From assembly GCA_963756365.1 (NCBI GenBank), contig CAVWNF010000003.1, forward strand, positions 1,178,001 through 1,242,000: a DNA stretch of 64,000 nucleotides. The letters are read 5' to 3'. Positions 34,295 through 43,488 of the stretch are shown here, piece by piece. Each line of letters begins with the position of its first letter. Within the stretch, counting starts at the first letter, position 1. Below the pieces are notes generated by a model. That model searched no databases, was not told the origin of the DNA, and worked only from the letters and a program-made list of their open reading frames with translations. The stretch is from WHTI01 sp963756365 (GTDB lineage Bacteria > Actinomycetota > CADDZG01 > WHSQ01). The translations under genes were made by a program, and so were the position numbers.

Positions 34295-34969
34295 ATGAGG
34301 ATCGATGTCATCACCCTGTTCCCGGAACTGTTCGAGACACCGCTACGAACCAGTCTCTTGGGAAAGGCTGTCGACGCCGGGCTCCTCGACATCGGGGTTC
34401 ATGACCTCCGAGAAGACGGCCTCGGTGCTCATCGCTCCGTCGATGACAGTCCATTCGGAGGCGGGGCAGGGATGGTCATGCGCCCCGAACCCCTCTTCGC
34501 CGCGATCGAAAGGATCCGCACCGAGGACACCACGGTCGTCCTGCTGAGTCCCAGGGGCGAGGTTCTGAATCATGAGAGCGCGGTTGGACTCGCCGAGATA
34601 CCGCACCTTCTCCTCGTCTGTGGGCGCTACGAGGGGGTCGACCAACGGGTGATCGATGCGTTGGTCGACCGCGAAGTGTCCATCGGCGACTTCGTCACAG
34701 CGGGTGGCGAGCTCCCGGCTCTGGTACTGATCGAAGCGGTCAGTCGTTTCGTCCCCGGCGTCCTCGGTAATCCTTCCTCCCTCAACTCCGAGTCCCACGC
34801 GGCCGGTCTACTCGAGTATCCCCAGTACACCCGACCCGCCACGTTCCGCGACCTGAAGGTTCCCGATGTCCTCATGTCGGGCAACCATGCAGAGGTCGAA
34901 GCCTGGAGACACGAACAGTCCCTGTCGCTAACGCGCGATCGCCGCCCCGATCTCCTCTCCGACGAGTGA
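34295..34969 (+). CDS. trmD: tRNA (guanine37-N1)-methyltransferase
   Basis: ATG 34295 begins MRIDVITLFPELFETPLRTS, and 224 residues follow. SPOUT-family features: GAHRSVDDSPFGGGAGMVMR, LLLVCGRYEGVDQRVIDALV, SIGDFVTAGGELPALVLIEA (the knot and SAM site) and LMSGNHAEVEAWRHEQSLS at the C-terminus. It methylates G37 next to the anticodon to prevent frameshifting. rplS, usually next in this operon, is absent; a small membrane gene overlaps by GTGA instead. Confidence 0.95.
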   Translation: MRIDVITLFPELFETPLRTSLLGKAVDAGLLDIGVHDLREDGLGAHRSVDDSPFGGGAGMVMRPEPLFAAIERIRTEDTTVVLLSPRGEVLNHESAVGLAEIPHLLLVCGRYEGVDQRVIDALVDREVSIGDFVTAGGELPALVLIEAVSRFVPGVLGNPSSLNSESHAAGLLEYPQYTRPATFRDLKVPDVLMSGNHAEVEAWRHEQSLSLTRDRRPDLLSDE

Positions 34970-35334
34970 TCGACAGAACGTCCCTCCGGTTCTACGGCGT
35001 CGGGTTCCTGGTGATCACAGGGCTCGGGATCTCGGCCGCCTTCAGGATCTCCACGGTCATCCCTTCCGAACGGATCAAGGCGCTCGGCTACCTCATCATC
35101 GCCGCCGGGCTAGGCGGCTCCCTGATGTGGAGCATGGTTCGCAGGGACGGAAGTCCATGGAGGGGGGGCCCAGATCGGTCCCCCGGGAACCCCTATTGGA
35201 AGCTGGCGATCGCGGGAGTCGTCGTTCCCCTCCTCGATGAGGTCCTCGCCGGGGGAACCCTCCTCATCGCCGCAGGTGCGGTGATCGGGATGATCCTGGT
35301 TCAGCTTGAGACCGGGAGACGCCACGCTCCGTAG
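34966..35334 (+). CDS. Small membrane protein downstream of trmD
   Basis: A GTG start overlaps the trmD stop. The 122 residues contain three or four hydrophobic segments (RFYGVGFLVITGLGISAAFR, ALGYLIIAAGLGGSLMWSMV, LAIAGVVVPLLDEVLAGGTL, LLIAAGAVIGMILVQLE) and a polar loop. No known family is recognised. It occupies the place where rplS would be expected and is probably cotranscribed with trmD. Confidence 0.65.
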   Translation: MIDRTSLRFYGVGFLVITGLGISAAFRISTVIPSERIKALGYLIIAAGLGGSLMWSMVRRDGSPWRGGPDRSPGNPYWKLAIAGVVVPLLDEVLAGGTLLIAAGAVIGMILVQLETGRRHAP

Positions 35335-35390
35335 CGGTTCGACACGCCCCAGCCCCGGATCCCCGCCGGTCGTTACGCAGACGCTGCCTT

Positions 35391-35450
35391 CTAGTTATTT
35401 CACGCAAACGACTAGTTATATGTGGCCTCCCTAGATAGGTTGCTCCCTAG
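35391..35450. promoter_or_regulatory. CTAG-rich control region before secreted-protein gene
   Basis: This AT-richer stretch holds CTAGTTAT twice (35391 and 35412, 21 bases apart) and CCCTAG twice (35429 and 35445, 16 bases apart). The 152-base gap 35335-35486 contains no gene. Spacings near two helical turns would suit dimeric regulator sites; the first CTAGTTAT pair may also supply -10-like TTAT elements. Confidence 0.4.
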
Positions 35451-35486
35451 TAAGAGGGTTAACCGTGGTGTCAAGGGAGGTAATCG

Positions 35487-36065
35487 GTGGAAAGTGTACG
35501 CAGCCCCAAGCGGGCTTGGTTGGCGATCGTGGCCGTGGTAGCAGCGGTCGCTCTGTTGGGGGCTCCCGTCGTCCAGGCAGCGACCCAGAAGGTCAAGGTC
35601 AAGGGCACGGTGAATGTCAAGATCAAGGACTCGAACGGTCAGACGATCGAGTCGAAGAACGTTCCAGACCTCGGTCTGCTTGCCGCTCCGGGAACGACCG
35701 GGGCGATCGCGGTCCGTAACTACGCCGGAGGTGGCGGTCTACTCGGTACTGGAGACTGCACGGCGTCTGAGGATGTTCCATCAGGAGACCGAGCGAACGA
35801 GACGACGGTCGCCGCAAGCTCGACCAGGATCATCACCGGCATCATCGTTACCGGTGAGGACGCAGCAGTCTCTGTGTCGGCACCGGATCTCGACGCACTG
35901 ATCGGCCCCGGGCCGGTCGTGACGTTCATGACTGAGCCTGGCAACCAGAACCTGTTCGTTGGTCTGGGTAACGGCCTCACCGTCTTCCCGTCGGAGTTGG
36001 TATTCCACTGCACCGGCGCAAACGGGGGCAACGGATCGGGGAACTACGTAGTCCTCGGTCAGTAA
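35487..36065 (+). CDS. Secreted protein of unknown function
   Basis: A GTG start follows GGGAGGT. The 192 residues start with a Sec signal peptide (RAWLAIVAVVAAVALLGAPV VQA, cut likely after VQA). The mature start is a short alternating Lys/Val strand (TQKVKVKGTVNVKIKDSNG), followed by Gly-rich beta-type sequence with two Cys (GDCTAS, FHCTGA) that could form a disulfide. No domain is recognised. It has its own control region and terminator, so it is a single-gene unit rather than part of the mce operon. Export is well supported; nothing more can be said. Confidence 0.75.
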   Translation: MESVRSPKRAWLAIVAVVAAVALLGAPVVQAATQKVKVKGTVNVKIKDSNGQTIESKNVPDLGLLAAPGTTGAIAVRNYAGGGGLLGTGDCTASEDVPSGDRANETTVAASSTRIITGIIVTGEDAAVSVSAPDLDALIGPGPVVTFMTEPGNQNLFVGLGNGLTVFPSELVFHCTGANGGNGSGNYVVLGQ

Positions 36066-36083
36066 CAAGAACTTAGATGCGTT

Positions 36084-36111
36084 CACGGGGCGCCCTGGCG
36101 GGCGCCCCGTG
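36084..36111 (+). terminator. Strong hairpin terminator after the secreted-protein gene
   Basis: CACGGGGCGCCC (36084-36095) and GGGCGCCCCGTG (36100-36111) form a perfect 12-bp stem with the loop TGGC, 18 bases after the stop. It isolates this gene from the mce genes, which start at 36195. Confidence 0.8.
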
Positions 36112-36194
36112 GCGTGTATCGCCTGATTCAGGCGTATCGTCCGTCAGGTCGGGTGCGGCCACTTTTTCTAGGTGCCAGAGGGTAGGGGACGAGG

Positions 36195-37400
36195 TTGAAC
36201 GATTCGCCATACGCGGATAGGGGGAGACCTCGTCGTATCGCGCTTGGATTTCTCGCCATCGCCTTGTTCGCGGGGGTCACCGGCCTAACCTGGTTCTTCC
36301 TCAAGGGTGGCTTCCGTTCCGGTACTCCAGTGAACGCCGTCTTCTCGGCGCCAGGCGTCGGCCAGCAACTCCCCATCGGGGGAGACGTCAAGATCCGAGG
36401 CGTACTTGTGGGCACGATCGGCGACATCACTGGCGGGCCGGACCGCACGACCGTCATCGAGTTGCTGTTGGATCCTAGTTACGAGGTTCCAGCGAACTCC
36501 ATCGCCGAGGTCCGGTCCAAGACGGTGTTCGGTCAGAAATGGGTTGAGCTGATCCCCCCGGAGACTCCGTCGACCGAAGATCTTGCGGCGGGGAGCATCA
36601 TCCCGGACGAGAACACGATCGAGCCGCTGGAGTTCGAACGGGCGATGCAGCTGGGACACGACCTGATCTCGACGATCCCACTCGACCAACTCGCGCGGAT
36701 CATGAAGAGCGTCGCCGATGGTTTCACCGGCCAGGAGGGCGATGCCGCAGACTCGATCGATCGGGGACTGGTGGCTCTCCGCGCCGTCAACTCGCGCTCC
36801 GACGAACTCGATCTCGCGATCAAGCAGCTCGCAGAGTTCTCCGAGTGGCTCGATCAGAACGACACCGACCTACTTTCCTTCATGGCATCGGTGGATTCAG
36901 CTAACAGGGCCCTCGTTGGAGCAGCCCCCGAGTACCGCGCCTCCAACGCCAGTGTGCCGACGTTCTTGAATCAATTCGCCGACTTCCAGATCCGTACCGA
37001 GAAGTCGTTCGGCCAACTGATCGAGGACGGAGCCGATGTCCTCGAGATCGTCGCCGCGCGTACCGACTCCCTCGTTTCGCTGATCCGAGGGCTCGACGCG
37101 TTCACCACGATCTGGAACTCGGGTCTCTCGCAGGACTGTGGCGGCGAGTTCGAAGAGGACATGGTCTGTTGGCAGGTCTACGTTCCTCCGGGGCTGGACT
37201 CACGTGGCCTGTACAAGCGAGGCGAGGGCCCCGATGCTGACGAGGCCGGGGATCCGAACTTCCGCACCACTTCGGCAGCAGCCCTGACTGAAGAGCAACT
37301 GGCGCGGGCGCTCTCTCGTTACTCGAAGCGGACTATCGATCCCGCCCTCCCACGGTTGCTCATGGGCGCCGCTACGAGGTTCCTGGAGGGGTCCCGCTGA
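36195..37400 (+). CDS. Mce-family lipid-transport protein, first of six (MceA position)
   Basis: A TTG start follows GTAGGGGACGAGG. The 401 residues begin with a membrane anchor (RRIALGFLAIALFAGVTGLT WFFLK) and then the MCE/MlaD domain (VFSAPGVGQQLPIGGDVKIR, GVLVGTIGDITGG, RSKTVFGQKWVELIPPE). A long helical region and a C-terminal segment with two Cys (DCGGEFEEDMVCWQVYVPPG) follow. Mce proteins form periplasm-spanning hexameric channels for lipids or sterols. YrbE permease genes, which normally precede mceA, are missing. The stop overlaps the next ATG (TGATG). Confidence 0.88.
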   Translation: MNDSPYADRGRPRRIALGFLAIALFAGVTGLTWFFLKGGFRSGTPVNAVFSAPGVGQQLPIGGDVKIRGVLVGTIGDITGGPDRTTVIELLLDPSYEVPANSIAEVRSKTVFGQKWVELIPPETPSTEDLAAGSIIPDENTIEPLEFERAMQLGHDLISTIPLDQLARIMKSVADGFTGQEGDAADSIDRGLVALRAVNSRSDELDLAIKQLAEFSEWLDQNDTDLLSFMASVDSANRALVGAAPEYRASNASVPTFLNQFADFQIRTEKSFGQLIEDGADVLEIVAARTDSLVSLIRGLDAFTTIWNSGLSQDCGGEFEEDMVCWQVYVPPGLDSRGLYKRGEGPDADEAGDPNFRTTSAAALTEEQLARALSRYSKRTIDPALPRLLMGAATRFLEGSR

Positions 37401-38391
37401 TGCCTGGGTTCCGCTGGGTCGCCGTGAAACTCACCCTGTTCACCGTGGTGACGGTCATCGTTACGTCCGGCCTTGCCGCGATCATCGGGAACTTCAAGTT
37501 CTTCTCGAGCCCCTACGTCGTTACGGCGCAGTTCGAGGACGCGACCGGTCTGCTTCAAGGCGATGTCGTTAAAGCAGCGGGGGTGACGATCGGCCGGGTC
37601 GGACGCGATCTCGGTTAAGGACGGGATCGCGATCGTGGACCTATCCCTCGACGAGGGCACCCAGATCCCTCGCGGTGTCGGTGCCGAGGTCAGGTACCGG
37701 AACCTGGTCGGCCAGAGGATGGTCACGCTCGTCGAAACGGATAGCTCGGAGAGCGGATTCCTGTCCGACGGAGATTCCATCCCGCTCGAGAGGACGAAGC
37801 CCGCATTCGACCTGTCGGTCCTGTTCAACGGCCTGCGCCCGTTGATCCGCTCGACCGATCCAGAAGACATCAACATCGTGACCCGGGAAGTGGTCGCAGC
37901 ACTGAAGGGACGCGGGAAGGTGACCGTCTCGCCTCTTCGGAAACATCGCCGATATCTCTGATCTGCTCGCCTCGAAGGATAAGGAACTATCAACGCTCCT
38001 CGACGGGGTCAACACGGTTACCGACGACCTAGCGGGCCGTGACGCCCAATTGCAAGGCACCCTGGCTGACCTCGGATCGTTCCTCACCGATCTCTCCGCC
38101 AGTCGCGAGCAATTGGGTGGAGCACTCGAGAACCTCGATGTCGCCGCGAGGAAGCTCGGTCAGATCGTGAGGCAGAACGACACGCGGATCGAGAGCTCGG
38201 TCGACGACCTCGCGATCCTCCTCGACGCGGTGAAGGATCGGCGCGGCGACCTCAAGAAGATCGTCAGGAGGCTGCCGGCGTTCCTCGTAGCCGCGCAGCG
38301 CGTGACGAACTACGGCGAATGGGGCAATCAGCACCTCATCAATGTTTGCAAGGACGACGGCGGTACCTGTGGCAGGAGGTACGTGCCATGA
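37400..38391 (+). CDS. Mce-family protein, second of six (MceB position), frameshifted
   Basis: ATG 37400 gives an N-terminal anchor (LTLFTVVTVIVTSGLAAIIG) and the start of the MCE domain (VVTAQFEDATGLLQGDVVKA AGVTIGRV). One extra base near 37601 breaks the frame; the domain continues DAISVKDGIAIVDLSLDEGT and GVGAEVRYRNLVGQRMVTLV. At least two more shifts lie near 37910-37950, after which NIADISDLLASKDKELSTLL and the helical tail read to the stop TGA at 38389-38391. The restored size is about 330 residues. The stop overlaps the next start (ATGA). Sequencing error is the likely cause because the rest is fully family-like. Confidence 0.8.
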
Positions 38392-39480
38392 AGCTGAGTT
38401 TCCGCGAGCGTTCGCCATTGCTAGTCGGTATCGCTTCGATCCTGTTGATCAGCCTCGGTGTCGGGCTCGCTTTCTCCGTCAACCGCTTCGACTTCATCAA
38501 GGGCGTCTATCCGATCCACGCCGATCTTAGGGACGCCGCCGGACTGCAGCCCGGCAACGAGGTCCGAGTCGCCGGTGTCAAGGTCGGGACCGTCACCAAG
38601 ATCGTCCTGACCGAGGAGTCCGCTCGGATCGAGATGGAGGTCCAGAACGACGTACAGGTGCCCGTCGAGACGCGGCTAGAGGTCAAACTGAAGACCCTCC
38701 TGGGACAGAAGTTCGTCGATCTGCAGATGCCGAAAGCCTTCCTGGAGGCATCTAAGGCGGGCCGGGATCCCACGACCGCGACCGCAGGCTTCTTCGTCGC
38801 CGGGGATGTCATCCCCATCGAACAAACGCGTATCCCATACGAGATCTACCAAGCCGCCCAACAGGGAACTGCGAAACTGGCGCGGCTCGACAAGAAGGCG
38901 TTGAGGAAGATGCTCAACGTGCTAGGCGACACGCTTGGGGCCTCCAAGGACGAACTCGGCCGCCTAGTCATCAGCCTGGACAGCGCGGGTTCCGTTCTCG
39001 TGGACAAGAGCCCAGGCATCAGCAGGTTGCTCAAGAACGTGAAGAAGGTTTCTGGGACACTGGCAGCGAGTGATCAGGATCTGGACGCGATCCTTTTGCG
39101 ATCCTCGGAGGTGTTCGGAACCCTCGCCGATCGCCGGGCCACCACGTCGTCGTTGCTCGCTGCGACCAACGACCTCACGAAGAATCTCGGGTTGCTGCTC
39201 CAGGTGGCGCGGGGTTCGATCAACTCGAGCGTCACCGACCTCAACGTTCTCCTGAGGGTGATCAACCGTGAGTACGCCTCCATCTCCACCACGCTCGATC
39301 AGTTCGCTGCGACGCAGGAACTCTTCGGGCGACCGCTGACCTTCGGGCGCTTCGTCGAGGGCCACGTCTGCGCTATCACCACCGAAGACGTGTGCGTTCC
39401 CTGGGGCACCCCTGAAGATCCAAAGGTGCCGGTAAAGGGCACGCAGCCATCGCCCACGCCTGTCGGGAGCGGTCCGATGA
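38388..39480 (+). CDS. Mce-family protein, third of six (MceC position)
   Basis: ATG 38388 overlaps the previous stop. About 363 residues: anchor (LLVGIASILLISLGVGLAFS), MCE domain (IHADLRDAAGLQPGNEVRVA, GVKVGTVTKIVLTEESARIE, KLKTLLGQKFVDLQMPK), long helix region, and a C-terminal pair of Cys (GHVCAITTEDVCVPWGTPED). In the given frame it runs on into the next Mce protein, making an apparent 750-residue fusion. Every other junction in this operon is a TGATG or ATGA overlap, and the stop TGA at 39478-39480 overlapping ATG 39477 is present one frame away. A one-base error between about 39441 and 39477 therefore explains the fusion better. Confidence 0.82.
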
Positions 39481-40767
39481 GGTCTCGTCTCGTATCTATC
39501 TTCGTAACCCTGGCGATCGTCGCCGGCGGGGCGTTCTACCTGACGTCCTCGGGGACGCCGACCTACACGATCACAGCAGACGTCGAACAGGCACCCAACC
39601 TCTTCGAGGGGGGGCGCGTGATGGTGCGAGGCGTTGAGGTCGGAACGATCACTACCGTTGAGCCGGGACCTGCGTCTGTGCGCGTGACGATGGAGATCGA
39701 CGAGGACGTCAAGCTCCCCGAGGACGCGTTCTTGGGGATAGTCCCGATCACGGTCATCGCAGACAGGTACGTCCAGATATCGCCGCCATACGAGAGCGGT
39801 CCGACGCTAGCGGATGGGGCGAACATCCCGGTCGATCGCACCCAGATCCCAGCCGAACTCGACGACGTTCTGACCCAACTGCAGGGCCTACTGTCCGCCT
39901 TGGAGCCCAAGGAGGGCGAGTCCGAGGGCCCGCTAGCGCGCCTGATCACGGGTCTCGACGATGCGTTCGATGGCAAAGGCGAAGAATTGGCCAGGGCGCT
40001 CGACTCCTCGTCCACCGTTCTGCAGAACCTGGCCGATGCAGATCGTGACATCACGGGATTGATCCAGAACCTCGACACGTTCTTCCTTGCCCTCGCTAAC
40101 CGAGCCAGCGAGATCGGCCTCGTGAACGAACGCCTCCAGTTGGTCACCGAGGCACTCGTCGGCGACCAAGAGAATCTCGAAGGAACGATCGAGAACCTCG
40201 CCTTCTTCGCGGACGAGGCCGCGAAGCTGGTGGGCGAGTCCGGGGATGAGCTGGGCAACGCCTTCAAGAACCTCGGTAAGGTCCTCAAGAAGGTAAATGC
40301 TCAGCAGGACGAACTTCTCGCAGGAGTGCGGTGGAACAACGTTGTGTCCCAGGGCCTCGGCGAGGTCGACGCCGCGGGGCAAGGGCCGGTTCGCGTACAC
40401 CGGGAAGCAGGCAGAACCGGGAGCACCTGGCGCCGAGTACAACTACCGCCTCGACACCCGGGACACGATCGCATGCAATCGGATCGATGCGCTGATCCAG
40501 AGCTTCCTCGTCCTCAGCCCCAATGCGACCCTGCAGCAGCTACGGGACACGCTGATGGCATTCTTCCCTGACACTTACAAGCCCGATCTCGAGTATCTGG
40601 TGGACCTCCTCATCCCGCTCTGCGCCACGCTTCCACCAGGCGTTGCCGCACCCGATCTGGCAGCAGAAGAGGCCATCCGAAACCTCGCCCAAGAGATCGG
40701 TGAGAAGCAGCTCGCCGAGATCCTCGCCACCTGGTTCGTCCGCACCGATGTTGGAGGTGTGCGATGA
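39477..40767 (+). CDS. Mce-family protein, fourth of six (MceD position), frameshifted
   Basis: ATG 39477 starts MRSRLVSIFVTLAIVAGGAF, a membrane anchor, followed by a complete MCE domain (ITADVEQAPNLFEGGRVMVR, GVEVGTITTVEPGPASVRVT, DAFLGIVPITVIADRYVQIS). The helical part reads in frame to GLGEVDAAG near 40378, then a shift moves it to KGRFAYTGKQAEPGAPGAEY and onward to the stop at 40765-40767. The restored length is about 430 residues, longer than its neighbours. It overlaps the next gene by ATGA. Confidence 0.82.
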
Positions 40768-41771
40768 GACGCACCATCGTTCTGCTCTTGGGCGCGTTGC
40801 TCGTCACGACCTCGTGTGCGCTCGTTGGTCCGGTTGACGGTCGGAAGATCGTTGCTTACTTCGAGGATGTCGGCGACCTGGTCGATCGCGCCACCGTCCA
40901 GATCCAGGACACGAAGGTCGGGCTCATCTCAGACATCGAACTCGTATTCCAGGACGGGCAGATGCTCGCCCGCGTCGAGTTGTCGATCGAGGACGGCGTC
41001 GAAGTTCCCACCGAGGGACTTACGGCCATCATCAGGCAGACGTCTCTCCTCGGCGAGCAGTTCGTTGAACTGGTCCCGGCAACGGCCGAGCCGCCCTTCC
41101 TCAGTGAGGAGGGCGCAACGATCCCGGTCACGAGTACCGACCGTCGCGTCGACATCGAGACTTTCTTGGCCGATGTTGCTGGTCTGATCGGCGGGGGTGG
41201 ACTCGAAGACCTGAACCGGTTCACCCACGCGCAGGCTTTGATCCTTCAGGGACGCGGAGAAAGATTCGGCAGGACGCTAGTGGAGCTAGAACGTTTCACC
41301 AGGACCCTCGCGAACCGACAGGGTGATATCGGTCGAGCCATCGATAGTCTCGCGTCCGCCGGATCCACTTTGGCCAGCAACCGGGCAACGCTCGACAGCT
41401 TCCTCGACTCCCTCGAGTCGGCCAACGCTCTCTTGGCCGAGCAGGGCGACCGTCTCGGCCCTCTGTTCGGAGCGCTGGATCGCTTCGGTGAGGTCAATGC
41501 CCGCTTCCTGACGCGGCACCAATCGGCGATCAATCGCCAGTTCAAGGCACTCGCCCCCATCCTGAGAAGCCTCGCAGCCAATCAAGGAACCCTGAGGGCC
41601 GACCTCAAGAAACTCACGACCTTCTTCGCCCTGTTCCCCAAGAGCTTCGGAGGCGGCCCGAACTCCAGGGGTGAAGGCGATTACATCCAGGCAGACGCGA
41701 TCCTGTGTGAGGTCCTCTCTCAGTGCAACACCAACGGAGAGAAGGGCGATGTCCCGGGGGAGGGCTCATGA
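40764..41771 (+). CDS. Mce-family lipoprotein, fifth of six (MceE position)
   Basis: The 335 residues start with a lipoprotein signal (MRRTIVLLLGALLVTTSC) whose lipobox ends at Cys18. An MCE domain follows (IVAYFEDVGDLVDRATVQIQ, DTKVGLISDIELVFQDGQML, AIIRQTSLLGEQFVELVPAT) and then a long alpha-helical region with heptads (RFTRTLANRQGDIGRAIDSL, NRATLDSFLDSLESANALLA). In mycobacterial mce operons the fifth protein (MceE/LprK) is also the lipoprotein, so gene order is conserved. It is one of two mce genes here with an intact frame; it overlaps the sixth by ATGA. Confidence 0.9.
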   Translation: MRRTIVLLLGALLVTTSCALVGPVDGRKIVAYFEDVGDLVDRATVQIQDTKVGLISDIELVFQDGQMLARVELSIEDGVEVPTEGLTAIIRQTSLLGEQFVELVPATAEPPFLSEEGATIPVTSTDRRVDIETFLADVAGLIGGGGLEDLNRFTHAQALILQGRGERFGRTLVELERFTRTLANRQGDIGRAIDSLASAGSTLASNRATLDSFLDSLESANALLAEQGDRLGPLFGALDRFGEVNARFLTRHQSAINRQFKALAPILRSLAANQGTLRADLKKLTTFFALFPKSFGGGPNSRGEGDYIQADAILCEVLSQCNTNGEKGDVPGEGS

Positions 41772-42888
41772 GGATCGATCGGCGGCTCGCCATCAACCTC
41801 ATCTCGGTCCTTCTCCTAGGGATCGTGATGGTGACCTGGGTAGTGACTCAGATCGTTGGTTCCAGCGTGTTCAGCAACCCGATGGTTGTTACCGCAGACT
41901 TCGCTGACACCGGGGGCGTCTTCACGGACCAGGAAGTGACCTACCGCGGCGTCTTGGTCGGCCGGGTAGGCGATCTAACCCTCACCGACGACGGCGTGAC
42001 GATCGAGCTGTTGATCGATTCCGAATGGAACGACAGGATCCCGAAGGACCTCGATGCCCGCATCCAGAGCAAGAGCGCAGTGGGCGAGCAGTTCGTGAAC
42101 CTGACACCCGTCGAGAACGCGTCGGACGAGATGCTCGCGGAAGGCGACGTGATCCCTCGCGACGCGACGGCTCTTCCCGTTGACTTCCAACTACTACTCA
42201 AAACGCTCGACCGCGTGCTCGATGACGTCCCACCGGAGGCGACCCGCAACCTCGTCGAGACCTTGGACGAGGGGCTTAGTGACTCCAGCGATGACATCAA
42301 GGTTCTGATCGAGTCGCTCGGCACCCTCTCTCGTACATTCGCCGACGTCGCACCCGAGCAGAAGCGCCTCCTCGATTCGTCGACCGCCGCCGGGGCGGAG
42401 TTCCTCCGGACCAAGGAGAACTTCGCCGCCGCCATCAGGGCCGCCGACACCGTTCTGGCGGGCATCGGAGACGAGCCAGAGGAACTCAAAGAGTTCTTCG
42501 CAGCGAACGACCGGCTCGCACGTCAGGGGATCGCATTCTTCACCGAGCACAGTCAGAACCTGACTAAGGGCATCGAGGAGCTACTTGACTTCACCAAGTT
42601 CCAGAAGAAGAACAGTGACGAGCTGATCGTCAAATCGCTCGACTACGTTCCGGCATTCCTGAAGGCGATCGAGGACGCGTCGATCCCATGGCAGAGCCCC
42701 GACGGGGATCGCTTCTACCGGATCCGCGTCGGGTTGATCGTGGACAACGTCGAAGCGTCCTGGCCATGCAAGTACAAGGTTCCGTTCGACTACGAGCGGT
42801 TCCCTCACGACCGCGAGAAGAGAGACGTATTCCTGCCGAAGAAGTGTGAACCGGCCTCGACCGACTCCTCGTTGAAGAGATCTGGTGA
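41768..42888 (+). CDS. Mce-family protein, sixth of six (MceF position), frameshifted at 3' end
   Basis: ATG 41768 overlaps the previous stop and begins MRIDRRLAINLISVLLLGIV with the anchor helix. The MCE domain is complete (VTADFADTGGVFTDQEVTYR, GVLVGRVGDLTLTDDGVTIE, RIQSKSAVGEQFVNLTPVEN), then come a helical region and DRFYRIRVGLIVDNVEASWP. After KKCEPASTDSS the frame fails. Two models fit: the protein ends at TGA 42886-42888, overlapping the GTG of the peptidase gene, or it continues into the peptidase as one polypeptide. About 372 residues by the first model. Confidence 0.82.
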
Positions 42889-43440
42889 ACGCCTTGGAAG
42901 CGTGGGCGGACGAGAACCCCGCGGATGCATTCCCGACGACGATCCCGACGGGTCCCGTCGGCGACACCGACACGCAAGGGTTCATCTGGCCGCTCCAGGG
43001 CTTGATCACGTCGCCACTTCGGGATCCGCGACGGGCGCATGCACGAGGGCTTGGACATCGATGGCACCACGGGAGCCCGGTTTCAGCTGCGGACGAGGGC
43101 GGCACTGTGATGCAGGGCCGACTACTACGCCGATTACGGCAACAGCGTCCTGATCGATCACGGCAACGGACTGGGAACGCTGTATTCACACCTCTCGGCG
43201 TTCGCGGTCCACGCGGGTGACACGGTTGAGAAGGGAGACGTGGTCGGACTGGTTGGGTGCACAGGCTCGTGTACCGGCGATCACCTCCACTTCGAGGTGA
43301 GGGTCAACGGTGCCGCTGTCGATCCGCTGCTGTATCTCCCAGGCGGGCGGCTCTACCTCCACCCCAGTGACCAGGAGTCTCCCCCTCAAGAGCCGGACGC
43401 CGGATCCAAGAGCGTTATGGCGAGAGCGATGACCGACTGA
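42885..43440 (+). CDS. M23 (LytM-type) metallopeptidase module, several frameshifts
   Basis: Starting at GTG 42885 (VNALEAWADENPADAFPTTI), the pieces join to FIWPLQGLITSP, then FGIRDGRMHEGLDIDGTTGA, VSAADEGGTV, DYYADYGNSVLIDHGNGLGT, LYSHLSAFAVHAGDTVEKGD and CTGDHLHFEVRVNGAAVDPL. The zinc ligands of M23 peptidases are visible (H and D of HEGLDID, and HLHFE). Breaks are near 43018, 43065 and 43110. About 184 residues with no signal peptide of its own, so either it is fused to the preceding Mce protein, which would anchor it outside the membrane, or its export signal was lost to an error. The family cleaves peptidoglycan cross-bridges. Confidence 0.8.
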
Positions 43441-43488
43441 CCGGATCCACCGGTCGTCCTGGGGCCCTCGTGCTGGGACAATCCAGAT

